Shown here: positions 48,480 to 61,499 of the stretch, one piece after another
How the letters are laid out: every line of letters begins with the position of its first letter
How positions within the stretch are numbered: the stretch's first letter is position 1
Assembly: GCA_949317995.1 (NCBI GenBank)
Contig: OX439047.1
Location: 35,626,950 to 35,690,949 of the forward strand
From: Acholoe squamosa
Lineage: Eukaryota; Annelida; Polychaeta; Phyllodocida; Polynoidae
DNA: 64,000 nt
Direction: 5' to 3'
Made by a program: the position numbers and the translations under genes
The notes under the pieces: generated by a model
Told to the model about the DNA's origin: nothing
What the model saw: the letters and a program-made list of their open reading frames with translations, nothing else
The model's database searches: none

Positions 48480-49523
48480 ATGACATCCATAAAAGGGTTA
48501 ACTGCACATCAATGCCTTGTCTATCAATAAAGGGTTGACTGTGCATCAATGCATTATGCTATCCCTAAGGGGTTAACTGTGTATCAATGCATCATGCCAT
48601 CCATAAAGGGTTAAGTGCATCAATGCATCAGGTTATCCATGAAGGGTTAAATGTGCATCAATGCATCATGCCATTCATAAAGGGTTAACTGTGTATCAAT
48701 GCATCATGCTACCCATAAAGGGTTAAAGTGCATCAATGCATCATGCCATTCATAAAGGGTTAAAGTGCATCGATGCATCATGTTATCCATGAAGGGTTAA
48801 ATGTGCATCAATGCTTTGCAACATCCATAAAGGGTTAACTGTGCATCAATGCATCATGCTATCCATAAAGGGTTAACTGTGCATCAATGTTACATGCCAT
48901 TCATAAAGGCTTAAAGTGAATCAATGCATCATGCCATTCATAAAGGGTTAAATGTGCATCAATGCATCATGCTATCCATAAAGGGTTAACTGTGCATCAA
49001 TGCATCATGCTATCCATAAAGGGTTAACTGTGCATCAATGCATCATGCTATCCATAAAGGTTTAATTGGGCATCAATGCTACATGCCATTCAAAAAGGCT
49101 TAAAGTGAATCAATGCATCATGCCATTCATAAAGGGTTAAAGTGAATCAATGCATTATGCCATTCATAAAGGGTTAAATGTGCATCAATGCATCATGCTA
49201 TCCATAAAGGGTTAACTGTGCATCAATGCATCATGCTATCCATAAAGGGTTAATTATGCATCAATGCATCATGCCATTCATAAAGGCTTAAATGTGCATT
49301 AATGCATCATGCCATTCATAAAGGGTTAACTGTGCATCAATGCATCATGCCATTCATAAAGGGTTAAATGTGCATCAATGCATCATGCCATTTATTAAGG
49401 GTTAAATGTGCATCAATGCATCATGCTATCCATAAAGGGTTAACTGTGCATCAATGCATCATGTTATCCATAAAGGGTTAACTGTACATCAATGCATCAT
49501 GCTATCCATAAAGGGTTAACTGT
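48480..49523. repeat. 38-bp tandem repeat (CATCAATGCATCATGC...CATAAAGGGTTAA)
   Basis: About 27 copies of a unit close to GTGCATCAATGCATCATGCY plus ATCCATAAAGGGTTAACT. Two subtypes alternate (CTATCCATAAAGG and CCATTCATAAAGG), suggesting earlier two-unit amplification. More copies lie at 49717-49860, beyond a SINE-like insertion, and at 52540-52765. Confidence 0.92.
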
Positions 49524-49730
49524 GCATTAATGCTACAGTGAGTGAGTAATAGATGTTTAACGCCATTTCGACAGCTAAGGTCATATTCATGGCGAGAACT
49601 ACATTATACAATTTCACAGGGGAATGTGTCAGTGCCCGCGCATATGTGCACCACACACATCCTGAGGGGATAGGAAAGAGAAGAAATAGACCCTTTTAAG
49701 TGGGCTAGGGAGGCCCGCATTAATGCTACA
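49524..49730 (+). mobile_element. SINE-like element copy 1, 14-bp target duplication
   Basis: The element spans 49538-49716 (179 bp), starting GTGAGTGAGTAATAGATGTT and ending GTGGGCTAGGGAGGCCC. The sequence GCATTAATGCTACA is directly repeated at 49524-49537 and 49717-49730. It landed inside the 38-bp tandem array. The duplication length fits LINE-type reverse transcription. No tRNA-type A and B boxes are evident. Confidence 0.85.
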
Positions 49731-50724
49731 TGCCATTCATAAAGGCTAAAGTGAATCGATGCATCATGCCATTCATAAAGGGTTTAATGTGCATCAATGC
49801 ATCATGCTATCCATAAAGGGTTAACTGTGCATCAATGCATCATGCTATCCAAAATGTTTAAGGTTAGGGCAAAGCCCTATTTTATAGTGGCTTCCATGTT
49901 CAAAGAACTATAGTCTATACAAAATTATCATACTAAGTGATGCTATAGTGACAAAGTATATTGACTAATCACTGACTCCAAGTATTTATACACCATATTG
50001 GAATATGAGGGAGGTGATATACAAAGCTTTTGTTTTCTATAAGACAAATCACAGCTTCCCATAGCTCAGCCCCCCCCCCCCACAGCTCACTTTCCTAAAT
50101 CATACTGTCTATTGAGGTCCAATAAATCATCATGTTGCCTGTAAAAGGTCATTAAATGGCAAAGCTAATAAAACATCATGCTGCCTGTACAGGGTCATTG
50201 TATGGTATAACCAATGAACCATCATGTTGCCCTTAATGGGCTATTGTATGGTATAACCAATAGACTACCATGTTGCCTGTAAGGGGTTATGATATTGCAA
50301 AACGAATAAAACATCATGTTGCCTGTAGAGGGTTATTGTACGATGAATTTAATAAACCATCATGTTGCCCATAAAGGGGGTTATTGTATGGTGTGTTTAA
50401 TAAAACATCATGTTGTTTATAAAGGGTTATTGTATGGTATAATCAATAGAATATAATGTTGCCTATGAAGGGTTATTGTGTATGGTATAACTAATAAAAC
50501 ACCATGTTGTCTGTAAAGGTTTGTTTAGTTTGATTAATGAAACATCAGGCTGTCTATGTATATAAAGGTTTGTTTAATTGAACAATACATAGTGTTGCAG
50601 AGGGTTATTGTGTGCTGATAAAACATCATATTGCCTGTAGAGGGTTATTTTATCATAAAACTAATAAAAAAGCATGCTGCCTCTAAAGGGTTATTGTATG
50701 TTATAACCAATAAATCATTATGTT

Positions 50725-50925
50725 TCCTGTAGGGGTCGGGCTTCCCTAGCCCACTTAAAAGGGTCTACTTCTCATCTTCCTATCCCCTCAGGATGTGTGT
50801 GGTGCACATATGCGCGGGCACTGACACATTCCTGTGAAATTGTGTAATGTCGTTCTCGCCATGAATATGACCTTAGCTGTCGAAATGGCGTTAAACATCT
50901 ATTACTCACTCACTCCTGTAGGGGT
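50725..50925 (-). mobile_element. SINE-like element copy 2, 12-bp target duplication
   Basis: Same family as at 49538-49716, reversed, occupying 50737-50913. TCCTGTAGGGGT is repeated on both sides (50725-50736 and 50914-50925). It sits inside the ~55-bp tandem array. Confidence 0.85.
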
Positions 50926-51536
50926 TATTGTATGGTATAGCTAATAATCATAGAACATCATGTTGCCTCTATATGGTTATTATAAGATGAATCTAATAAA
51001 CCATCATGTTGCCAATAAAGGGATATTGTATGGTATAACCAATAGAATACCATGTTGCATGTAAGGGGTTATAATATGGCAAAACGAATAAAACATGTTG
51101 CCTGTACAGGGTCATTCTAAGATGAATCTAATAAACCATCCTGTTGCATATAAAGGGTTATTGTGTGGTATAACCAATAGAAGACCATGTTGCCTGTAAG
51201 GGGTTTTGATATGACAAAACAAATAAAACATCATGTTGCCTATAGAGGGTTATTGTGAGATGAATCTAATAATCCATCATGTTGCCCATAAAGGATTATT
51301 GTATGGTGTGATTAATAAAACATCATGTTGCTTTTAAAGGGTTATTGTACGTACATCTGTATAATCAATAAAATATCATGTTGCCTATAAAGGGTTATTG
51401 TATGGTACAATCCATAGAATATGTTGCCTGTAAGGCGTTGTGGTAAGGCATGATCAATAAACCACCATGTTGCCTATGAAGGGTTATTGTATGGTATAAC
51501 TAATAAAACACCATGTTGTCTGTAAAGGTTTGCTTA

Positions 51537-51808
51537 CCATAATCTCCCGCATATATGGTGCGTCTTATACGGAGGGTTTTAGTTCTCATTGCATCCACAA
51601 GGGGGTCTCCAAGACCTTTCTTTTGATATGTTACATGCCCCCTTAGCCATAATAGGATATATGGGGGCCCAGGGGGGTCCATGGGGCCCAAGTTACACGT
51701 AGGTCTTTAAATTTTGAAAATTCATTAAGTAGAACCAAAGTTATGAATTTTTCAAAACTCTAGGTGTGCCTTATACGTGGGCTGCACCTTATACGCGGGG
51801 GATTATGG
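51537..51808. mobile_element. 272-bp TA-flanked inverted-repeat element with paralogous empty site
   Basis: The ends CCATAATCTCCCGCATATAT and the complement of GCGGGGGATTATGG are inverted repeats; TA lies on both sides (51535-51536, 51809-51810). The neighbouring array copy at 50519-50540 carries the uninterrupted target (GGTTTGTTTAGTTTGATTAA), confirming both ends. Ends of the CGTATAAGG type recall pogo-like elements, but no transposase is present. Confidence 0.85.
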
Positions 51809-52539
51809 TAGTTTGATTAATGAAACATCAGGCTGCCTATGTACATAAAGCTTTATTGTTTAACTGATGACACATAATGTTGCATGCAGAGGGTTATTAT
51901 GAGCTACACTACTGGTAGTACTACATGTATATGCTATATGTGCAGGGTTGCACTCATGCATCATACCATCTGCCCTAGGAGAGAGAAAACAATTACACCA
52001 GGCTTTTCACTGATTTTGTCAATGGCTAGACCTTGGATATTGATAGTGGGGTGCTAGTGCCTACAGCTAATTCATATTAGGTGTAGGCCTGCCCAGAGAG
52101 TGATTGTGGCCATAATAGGCATTAGGGAAGGTGTGTGTGTGTGGGGGGGGGTACATACAGGTGTGGTGGTTTGACCAAGCTGTCAAAGGGAGTGACAGGA
52201 CCTCTGTGCCTATCTCCAAGCATTCACATAGCATATTGGAATACTATGGCAATTTTGGATATAGTCTATACCAGGAGCTTGAGTCATAACTCAAGACACC
52301 AAGTCTCCAAGCTGAAACACACCATATTGGAACATGGGATGAGTTTAGTACAAAGCCTCTGCTTACTATAGAACAAAGCAGAATTGACCACAGCTAATCC
52401 CCACCAGTTCACTCTCCTACATTATGTTGTGTATTGATTTAACAAGGGTGAGTTACAGACCAAGCCTATACATGGATTATTTTCTGTGGCTACTTTCGAT
52501 GGTAGATAGATGTAATTAAGGTAGTGGCTAGCCACTACC

Positions 52540-52765
52540 TTAATAAAGGGTTAATTGTGCATCAATGCATCATGCTATCCATAAAGGGTTAACTGTGCAT
52601 CAATGCTACATGCCATTCATAAAGGCTTAAAGTGAATCAATGCATCATGCCATTCATAAAGGGTTAAATGTGCATCAATGCATCATGCCATTCATAAAGG
52701 GTTAACTGTGTATCAATGCATCATGCCATCCATAAAGGGTTAAAGTGCATCAATGCATCATAGGG
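52540..52765. repeat. Further copies of the 38-bp CATCAATGCATCATGC repeat
   Basis: About six units identical in type to those at 48480-49523, separated from them by the ~55-bp array. Probably one array split by later expansion or rearrangement. Confidence 0.85.
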
Positions 52766-53091
52766 AAGTATGTGAGGCACCTGGACAGCCTGCTAATCCT
52801 GTAAGGATCACAGTGTGAATCAATGCATCATAAACCCTATGCACTGCCCTATGTATACCCCTATAGAAACAGACACCAGTGCATTAAAGGGTTAAAATTG
52901 GTTTTCACGGCTATATCCAGGGTGAGTAGATTGGCTATGGGACTGCATATAACATTCTCTTTCCTTTATTGACTGGCCCCTCTATAATCCTATCATTACA
53001 AAAGTGGTGTATGTGCCCATAACAAAGCTGTGGTGGTGGCAAGACTACAGTAGAACGTCTACTTTACACCAGGGAACTTGGTATATTCCAA

Positions 53092-53122
53092 TATCCTATG
53101 GGCATCCTATGCCCATAGGATA
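53092..53122. repeat. Perfect 14-bp inverted repeat with 3-bp loop
   Basis: TATCCTATGGGCAT and its exact complement are separated by CCT, able to form a stable cruciform or RNA hairpin. No associated gene. Confidence 0.7.
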
Positions 53123-54075
53123 ATAAACATAGGTTTGTTTGAATCCCCTTCAGCTTATAGAAATACATGTATACCTGTATACTATCAAACACAATAAAAT
53201 GCAATTCCCTGACATATAATATTGTACTCGTTTCCAGTGGACAATATGGGGTTTTCTCATACCTGTTAAGAATAAATTTCATATTCTTTTACAAATGCCC
53301 CCATCCGGAAAGGGCGTTCCGTTGTTGTAAATACTTATCATTCCTAATTGATGATGATAGGAGGAATCACCTATACGCAAGGCCTCTATCCAAAGCGTCA
53401 ACCATCTGATGATTACTGATGACAGAAATGATATACATCAGTTCTGACAACAGCTGACTCAGAACTAATAGCTTATGACAGATGGACGCTGGGTGATTTC
53501 TCTACCTCTGGAACTTTGTTTGGTTAATTGCAGCCACGTGTCAGATGCTGATGGCTTGATATCAGATAAGCACGCTGAACAGATGACATTTGTCATTATT
53601 AATGATTGTAATAGCTTATGATAAATAAATCCACGAGGGAAAGCGTAGGGCAATGTGTGTATACATCCAGCTTTAAGTCTTGATTGTTGATACATGACAT
53701 TACACCGATATGAGCATCATGCATGACTGAGGCATACATTCATGTGGATGTGGATAAATCATAGTCCTTAGCGATTCTGCCTGATATGGATAAATGTCAG
53801 CCTTCAGAATGGGGCTTTATGTACAAATGGTACCATGTGATTTGGGCCTTAGCCAGTCTCCTCCATACACTCTTATAGTTTCCCCAACCCGATTTCCAGC
53901 TCAACCTTTACCCATCCACCAACGAAATGCCTACATAAGCCATATGTTTACCGATAAGGAAAGATGCCTAATATACAGAACAATAATGTATGACTGTGTA
54001 TAAACCTTTTAACATATATCACCTTCCTGGGCCATATCTAAAATCATTGCCATAAATTTATATGGGATAGTGTGC

Positions 54076-54078
<3 letters not shown>

Positions 54079-54150
<72 letters not shown>
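54079..54150. repeat. (TA)n microsatellite
   Basis: About 36 TA dinucleotides. Confidence 0.95.
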
Positions 54151-54158
<8 letters not shown>

Positions 54159-55075
54159 TTACCGGGTACTGTAATTATATAATTTCATTTTCTATTTCTG
54201 GTCAAAGTACATTATTGATTCCTATCTAAGATATAATAAAAGAAGCTGCTATATATGTCAAGAAGGATGTTGGAATATGCATTAATAGGATATTTACTAC
54301 CGCTTCAATATATCTGCCCTCAAGATATTTGTCTCATTGTTGGCTTTTGGTATGATCATTGCATTCATGAGTTCTGTATCCTTCTAATTGGTATCTGGTA
54401 GATTTGATGCACAAGATAAAGCTTTTTAAACCAAATGTCATTTCTGAAGGGGACCTGAAACTATTGCAGATTTATTCTATTTCTGTGCTAAAAAATAGGC
54501 ATGCTTGCCATGTATAGTAACGCACATGTAAAAGCCATCTGTGAGGCCCTGTCATGTACACCTGTGGAAGGGACAAGGCACATAATCTAAAGAACAATAC
54601 GCATAAATCAATCCTTTTCCACTCATGGCAAACTGGTATCATCGGCTGCAAATCACAAAACGTAGTCCAAGGGCTCCACTTAAGGGGTACATAATAAGCA
54701 AATGCCTTCAGTTCACTGCTCACCTTTTTGCATTAATTGATTCTAAATGCATTCAATCTTCAGGATCGATTTACTGGAGATGACATTACGGGCCCTGTAT
54801 CAAGTCCCCATTCATATTTCTATTTGAATTTGAACCAGCAATTAAAACTTACATTACATTAATTCACTTAATTGTCCAATCAATAAAACGCAGTGTGAGG
54901 TCATTTAATGGCTAGATGAAATATTCCTGGTTAAATGGTGATCACTTAGGAAACTTCTAAGACCAACAACACAAAACTATGTAAAAATAGAAAAGAAAAA
55001 CCTGACTCAGTATTACATGCCATTCCCTTCTGGTCAAAAGTATAGGCATTTGATATAATCACCAAATAGGTCCTC

Positions 55076-55281
55076 TCTCTAAATGGATAGTGAGTGAGTA
55101 ATAGATGTTTAACGCCATTACGACATCTAAGGTCATATTCATGGCGAGAACTACATTACACAATTTCAGAGAGGAATGTGTCAGTGCCCGCGCATATATG
55201 CACTACACACATCCGAAGGGATAGGAAAGAGGAGATATAGACCCTTTTAAGTGGGTTAGGGAAGCCCTCTCTAAATGGATA
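55076..55281 (+). mobile_element. SINE-like element copy 3, 14-bp target duplication
   Basis: The element at 55090-55267 begins GTGAGTGAGTAATAGATGTT and ends GTGGGTTAGGGAAGCCC. TCTCTAAATGGATA is repeated at 55076-55089 and 55268-55281. Confidence 0.85.
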
Positions 55282-56394
55282 TGTTTCTATGCATATGGTA
55301 TAATACGACCACAAAGGAATGTCATTAATGCATTTGGCACCATAACCGGTGTTTCAATGTATAAAAAAACTCCCTAAAGAGCCATCTCTGGTACAAGATA
55401 AATGTTCTCTTGAGAGAAAAGCTATCTGTAGAGAAGCCAGTTGACAGGATTCGCAAATATCTACAACAGTCAGTGTCGCAAAACCCAGGCGCATCATACG
55501 GACCTACCAAATGTCGTAAAACATAAGTCCCTGGATGCAACAGCGGAAACCAGGCTTGGCGACAGCAAGGCCGGAAATGATTTAGGAATCACCAACATAA
55601 ATCGCTGTGGATAGATATCCAGAGGTCGAGGTTAGTGTCGGAGTTAGTATTGCTAAAGATACAAGACCTAGGGTGTGTACTGAGGTATAGAAGGTGAGTT
55701 TATAAAGCGGGGTGTTGCAATTCATTTTCTAAAGTGGTTCTGTGGTTTCCAACTTTGCTTGCATGTATGTCCTATGGTATTAATATAAGATTATTCTATA
55801 TTAATACAATCCCATTCCATTCAGGAATTTCTCAGGCAAATTTGATGATAATAAAAAGCATCGCTCTCTGTTTGATTTGATTATCAACATCCTCATGTTC
55901 ATTTATAAATGCCTATAACAACATTATAATCCCGGGGACCAAATAGAATCGCTGCCCTTAATTATCAAAAGAGATTATCTGACCAGAGAGTATCATAACG
56001 GGACTAAAACGTTTATCAAGAATGACTCAGTATAGTGGTACTAGTCACTATTTCTCCCATGTCAGCCATCAGTTGTATAGAGATATTTAATTGCCAATCC
56101 ATTGTTAATTTCAACTTTCTTTTTGGTCTAACATGAGATATGGATAACGGGGTACAAAGCAATATGGATATTCTTAAATGTTAAGTCACTCGGGCCTTTC
56201 CCTTCAAGGTGAGGCTAAATTATCCAATGACAATTGTAAAAAAGAAGCATTATCGTTCAGACCAACCTGTCTGGGATTTGGCCTTTTCAGTTGCCTGAGA
56301 GCATATTAACCTTCCCTATACTACTATAAACAGTCATCCAGTAACACCGGAGTTTTCCTGGGGTCTCTTACTCCAATAGATACTAGTATGAAAC

Positions 56395-56601
56395 TTGTGT
56401 TAACACAACTTTTGGAGAATTTGTGCGTAGCAAGCAAGCAGGAATCTAGGTTGTTGCACAGACAAAGTTGCTTTAACGCAAGTGCACAAACTTGCGTTAA
56501 CGCAACTATTAGACTAGAGATAGAGTATAGTGAGTGATAATAGTGGTAATCACCAAAAATTTGCAAAGATGCGAGTCCGGTACAAAGTTGTGTTAACACA
56601 A
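56395..56601. repeat. Cluster of 14-bp palindromes TTGYGTTAACRCAA
   Basis: Perfect palindromes at 56395-56408 and 56588-56601 (TTGTGTTAACACAA) and 56492-56505 (TTGCGTTAACGCAA), plus a near match at 56468-56481. Spacing of about 100 bp between the perfect copies is regular. It could be a binding-site cluster or the core of a small foldback element. Confidence 0.6.
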
Positions 56602-59600
56602 ATCCAGGATTCATCTAAGTAGTACTAGAAATTGTTGGTTTGAATCAGGCAATAAGTCCCGTACTAGCAAGTTCAATGCATACTTTCCAATTTCGTACTT
56701 GCAAGTTGTGCATACTCCCCAGAAAATCTAGGACACCTACCTGAGCTGTCCTAAATCTGAAAGTGGTAAGTACAGTACTTACAGCTTTTTCATACTTGCT
56801 GAAACACAATAAGCCTGCTTACCACTAGTAACTATTGGAGTAACACACCCCTAGGTGACTCTTGACTTTTTAAATGTAGGCTATATAGACAAGGGCGAAT
56901 AACACAAGGTTTAGGGCAAAATAAAACAAAAGCGAGGCAGAAGGTTGGGAGAAAACAGACAGTTGCTAAATTGGTAGTGCACAGAATCTGACAGTTTGAA
57001 ATAGGATTTTAAGAGAAGTCTGACGGAAGAATAGTCAATTTAGAGCATGTGTTTATTTTGCAAGAAGAGGAAATCATTGACCCGAAGGTCTCATTAGTGG
57101 GACTGCCAAGCGTTGCTATAGTTACCCCCATGTGAGCACAGCCCACCAATCAAATCATCAGAGCAAATCGAGGCGTCATGGGACGCCACAAGGACATCGC
57201 AGTCCTATGTCACCACTTCTACCGAGACACTTTTGAATGGAGAGGAGCAGGGGTATGTTTCAGAACGATTAACAATGACCAAAAGTGGCCCTATGACCAT
57301 CACTTTTACATTGTAGTAGGAATCAGGCCCTCTAGACGACTGCTTAATAAATTATACAATGTAAATCATAAAACGTAATTGTACAAATGAGCCTACACAA
57401 TGTCCCGCACAATGTATGACAGTAATACTTATTCTATAGCTGTAGATAGTCGGTGGCCTTGTTCGGTGTGATAATAGAAAACCTCAATAACTGCCAAAAC
57501 GTTAACCATTCTGAAAGATACCCCTGGTGCAATTGTGATGATGGTGATTGAGGGGGGGGGGTATTTGGCCATTCTTAGCCACTCGAAGAAGGAGCTTCCT
57601 GTCAAGTATTCTGATTTGGACCCATAATGATTGAAATCCCTCATTGTTTTATGAAGAAATATTAATTGCGTTATGCGTTAATACCAGGAAGGATGCTCTA
57701 TAGATGTAAAATTGTTACTGGAATAAAGTGTCGCCTATTACATTTAGGCCATGTGATTAGTAATGGGGTATTGTCCTGTGATTGTGCTGAAACAATGATA
57801 TCATCAAACATTGTGTGTCTTATTGTTATTCCTGCATAGGTATTAGAGAGACCAGGACATTCCAATACTACTGGTAGAATCATTACATTGATGAAAGAAC
57901 CATGTTACCTAGATTATAAAATCCTTTGGTAATATCAAAGGTCGATAACATTCGCTGAGAATTTAAAGGCAAACAAAAGTACATTGCTTAGTGTCTTCCC
58001 CTTCCAGAAGCATTCATCAAAATACATCCATCCCTCAGAAAAGGTAATTAGAATCAAATATTCTCCTCATCCATCATTTCAATTGTACGTAAGCCACAGT
58101 CATTCTTTGTTCTCAATTTCAGTTTCTGCTACTCTAATTAAAGAAAGATCCAATAATCCAGTTCATGCCATGGCCCTAATAATGAGTGTGGTTTTATTTC
58201 ATGTTTATAGTTAATCACACAATTGTCATTAATCCTATTTTCATCCCATGGGAATAGAGGGAGTTGATATTATCCTGCCTTTCCTCCAGTCCCCACTGCC
58301 CTGACACAGGAGGACTCCTCTAACAGGAAAGATGATGGATAGGGAGGATCAATAAGAACCAGCTGGTCTTTATTAAAACGACCAAAAGGTAAACAGATCC
58401 ACCTCACGCATGCCAGGCTACTCATTTTATATAGCAAAATGCTTCCCTATCCCCTTTACAAGAGGAGAGTTTGTATCCTTTGCTCTCAAGATCCAGTCTC
58501 ATGCGGTCGGGATTCAGGGAACATCCTCTCTCGTGTTTGGGGATTGTGGGCCCCCATATTCTGGGGAATATTATTACGCATTGTACCTGCCTACATTTAA
58601 CCACTACAGCAACCAGCGGCCAGAACTAGTTTTACCCATAAACGCTGGTCGCAAGAGATGACTCACGCTAGTGCTCGAGCTAGGGCCAATTGTTGGTCCA
58701 CAAATTATGGTGGGGATTAGCATCAGCAGAGCTAGATTTGGAAAACTCCATGTTTCTATGGTAGAGTCACAGGTCCATGGTAAAATTGGTAGAGTCAAAG
58801 TTCGCCCATGCAATTATGACCACACTGGGGTTTGTGTAGATTCCTTTGCAACCGTCTTCCTTCATATGACCTTTCATGGTGATTTGATTGACCTATTATA
58901 ATTATAGGCTCCATAATTTTATTTTTTTCTCATGGCTTATACAACCAAACAAATAGTACCCATATTTGCCGTATTGACAAAAACGTACTGTGAGCTATTA
59001 TCTGTAGCAGGTGACTGTGCACTTTTTACCATCCCAAGTAGGCCTAATGAATAGCAATCACTCATACTCTAACAACTAGTAGTACATAATTGCTACCTCG
59101 AAGCACAGGGACTAGCTTGCAATCACTATCAATAAAAATCTATATATACCACGCTCCTCAGGCAATCAACTATGGGGCAACTGCACTCATCTCGTGTCAA
59201 GGTCAGTCAAAGAACACAAAATGACAAACCTACCGGTCACTGAAATACAGGGATGGAACGGAATACCTTCAACCTTTGAGACTGATAATGGGTGCACGGG
59301 CATGCAATATGGTATGCCTTATGCGTAGACTATGTCGATCAGGCTTCAACTGATGTTGGTTAATTTGCTCACCTTAAATCATACGTTCCCCATTCATCCT
59401 GAGGCATTGGCTCACAAGTATGGACTGTGACGTTAGCGAGGCGACTATATCTAACCAAAGGGAATACAATAGTACCTCTGGTGCCACCTGAAGACACCCT
59501 GCATTACAAGTGCTGGAACAGGTACGAGGTAAAGCTTTTTCACCCTTATATTCACTAATATAATCTGTCATGATACCAAACTAATTCTTGATATCTGGTT

Positions 59601-61281
59601 TGAATCTGTTTACCCTATTTATCTTTTTTTAATTTGCTATTCAATTTTCTACTTTAAACTTCTCCTGGTGATGTTAAGCCGATCCTGTGAATCTTTTGTA
59701 AAGCCCCGACACCAATTGATAAGAGGAGGTGGCAACTACTAGAATAGACTCATTTATAACAGGATAACAGTGTCCTCTTGGGGCCCATCTCCCATAAACC
59801 CTTTAATCCCATTCATTGGGGGGCTAGGAGGCTTTGCCTCGGGGGTGCCATACTTAACCTCAACCGATAAACGAAACAGCCGGGAGGACTTTTCTATTAG
59901 CTTTGAGGGCATTATGCTTAAGATTTGCTTAACATTGGCATGCCCTGGAGGCTCCCTGAGGAGCAATGAGGGTGTGTACATATAGTATTAACTGGAGGTG
60001 TGTAGAGAGAGGCCAGACACTGACTGCATCAGTTGGTTGGTGGGATGAAAGGGGGTAGACCTCCTCCATGTGTAGTTGCTTCCATGAGGCACTATGTGAC
60101 TATCATACCCCCGATAAGTAGAGAAAAATGTAGCAGGACTCCCCTAAGTAGGGCAGTGGCCCGGGGCAGTGGGTAACAGAAGTGAGGTGTATATGGTAAA
60201 CGCAGTCTGATCCGTTCAGAATACCATTGTTAGATTTGCTAGGTGGGCGTCAGATGAGGTACAGTGAAGCAGGACTTCCTTATTCATATGTTAATGATGA
60301 TAGCAACGCAGAGATATATAGCTCAAATGACCATACTATGGGCCATGGTAGATTAGAGAGTAGCAGGGCACAACATTCCGCTTCTGTGAGGGACAGTAGT
60401 CTCTGAGATCTTTAGTATTGGTCCAAACGAAGAAAGTAACGTGATATTCCATATTAATTGTGTATATAAAATCTTTGAAAATGGTGAGACTTGGGTATGG
60501 TACGGTTCTAATCCAGTTCTAAAGCACAGATTTTCATGTTGAGATGAAGTTAATTGCTTCATACATTTGAGCCTGTCTTTACTGTAATGAGCCATTTAGC
60601 CCTTAGCCAAGTCAGCGCGCCAAACAAATGACTTTCAACCATTTAAAGTTTAAACTGCTTTGGGAAGGAAAGGTCGAAGTGCAAGGTTAAATCCAGGAGG
60701 TGCAATTTGGACCTTTCTTCTCGCTTACCAAAGCTTAAACGAGAGAACTTCTATGGAAACCAGGCGGCGCCAGTTCCGGTATCCTCGTGGGGAGCAGAGG
60801 TAATCTTATTACTGACACAGTAGGATTTAGAGAGAAGAACCTAGGGATTTGGAAGTCAGGAGATAGTTATAGCCTACGCCCAGCCTCCCTTAGGGTCCAC
60901 TGCGTTGAGAGCCAGTGTAGCTATTGGAGACACCAAGTCCCCCATTAAGGCTCACTTCCTTCCTCAGTCAGCAGTGGTGCATTGTAATGGTTCATAGATG
61001 AGGTCAAAGGTGAGGCTAGGAACTGGAAGTGGACATATATCAGTGCTGTAAGTACTGGGTAAGTAATAAAGAATAGGATGTCCTAATTGGCGTAGACTTG
61101 GACTGTTCCTTCATGGGTCCTTTCAATGCACATGTATAGTGCTTATAATGAATGTTTAATGGCAAACTATTGTTCCAAATGCCCACTACCCTTAATGTGG
61201 TTGATTATCAGGGTTGTAGACAACTAAAGATAGGCTCTACACAAAATTCTTTGGACTGACAAATACATTTGCTTAGTGATT

Positions 61282-61494
61282 CCCATCAATTGGTGAGTGA
61301 GTGAGTGAGTAATAGAGGTTTAATGCCATTTCGACAGCTAAGGTCATATTCATGGCGAGAACTACATTACACAATTTCACAGAGGAATGTGTCAGTGCCC
61401 ACACATATGTGCACCACACACATCCTGAGGGGATAGGATAGATGAGAAATAGACCCTTTTAAGTGGGCTAGGGAAGCCCCCCCCCCATCAATTG
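61282..61494 (+). mobile_element. SINE-like element copy 4, ~11-bp target duplication
   Basis: The element from about 61293 to 61480 has an expanded GTGA run at its start and a C-run after its end. CCCATCAATTG occurs on both sides (61282-61292 and 61484-61494). Confidence 0.8.
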
Positions 61495-61499
61495 GTCAA

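Larger units (their letters stand above)
50110..51900. repeat. ~55-bp degenerate tandem repeat with higher-order structure
   Basis: Units follow CATGTTGCCTGTAAAGGGTT then ATTGTATGGTATAACCAATA plus AAACAT. Blocks of several units recur in the same order (for example about 50250-50580 and 51030-51560, including the GTTTAGTTTGATTAATGAAA variant). So multi-unit blocks were duplicated after divergence. Interrupted by a SINE-like element (50737-50913) and a TA-flanked element (51537-51808). Confidence 0.85.
52770..61280. other. AT-rich DNA, no defensible exon
   Basis: Upstream region or 5' intron of the membrane protein gene. I looked on the minus strand for a signal-peptide exon ending in phase 1 and found no convincing one. 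Notable items are listed separately: a TA microsatellite, a SINE-like copy and a palindrome cluster. Confidence 0.4.

Noticed and set aside
48480-49523. CRISPR-like appearance of the 38-bp repeats
   Set aside because: Units are contiguous without unique spacers and the DNA is clearly animal; it is an ordinary satellite-type array.
54472-54723. Possible 5' exon of the membrane protein gene
   Set aside because: Has Cys and hydrophobic residues but no signal peptide pattern, and no donor in the required phase could be confirmed.
59754-59985. Overlapping frames on both strands
   Set aside because: Open on both strands with Pro/Gly-rich content; no start context, motif or splice evidence.
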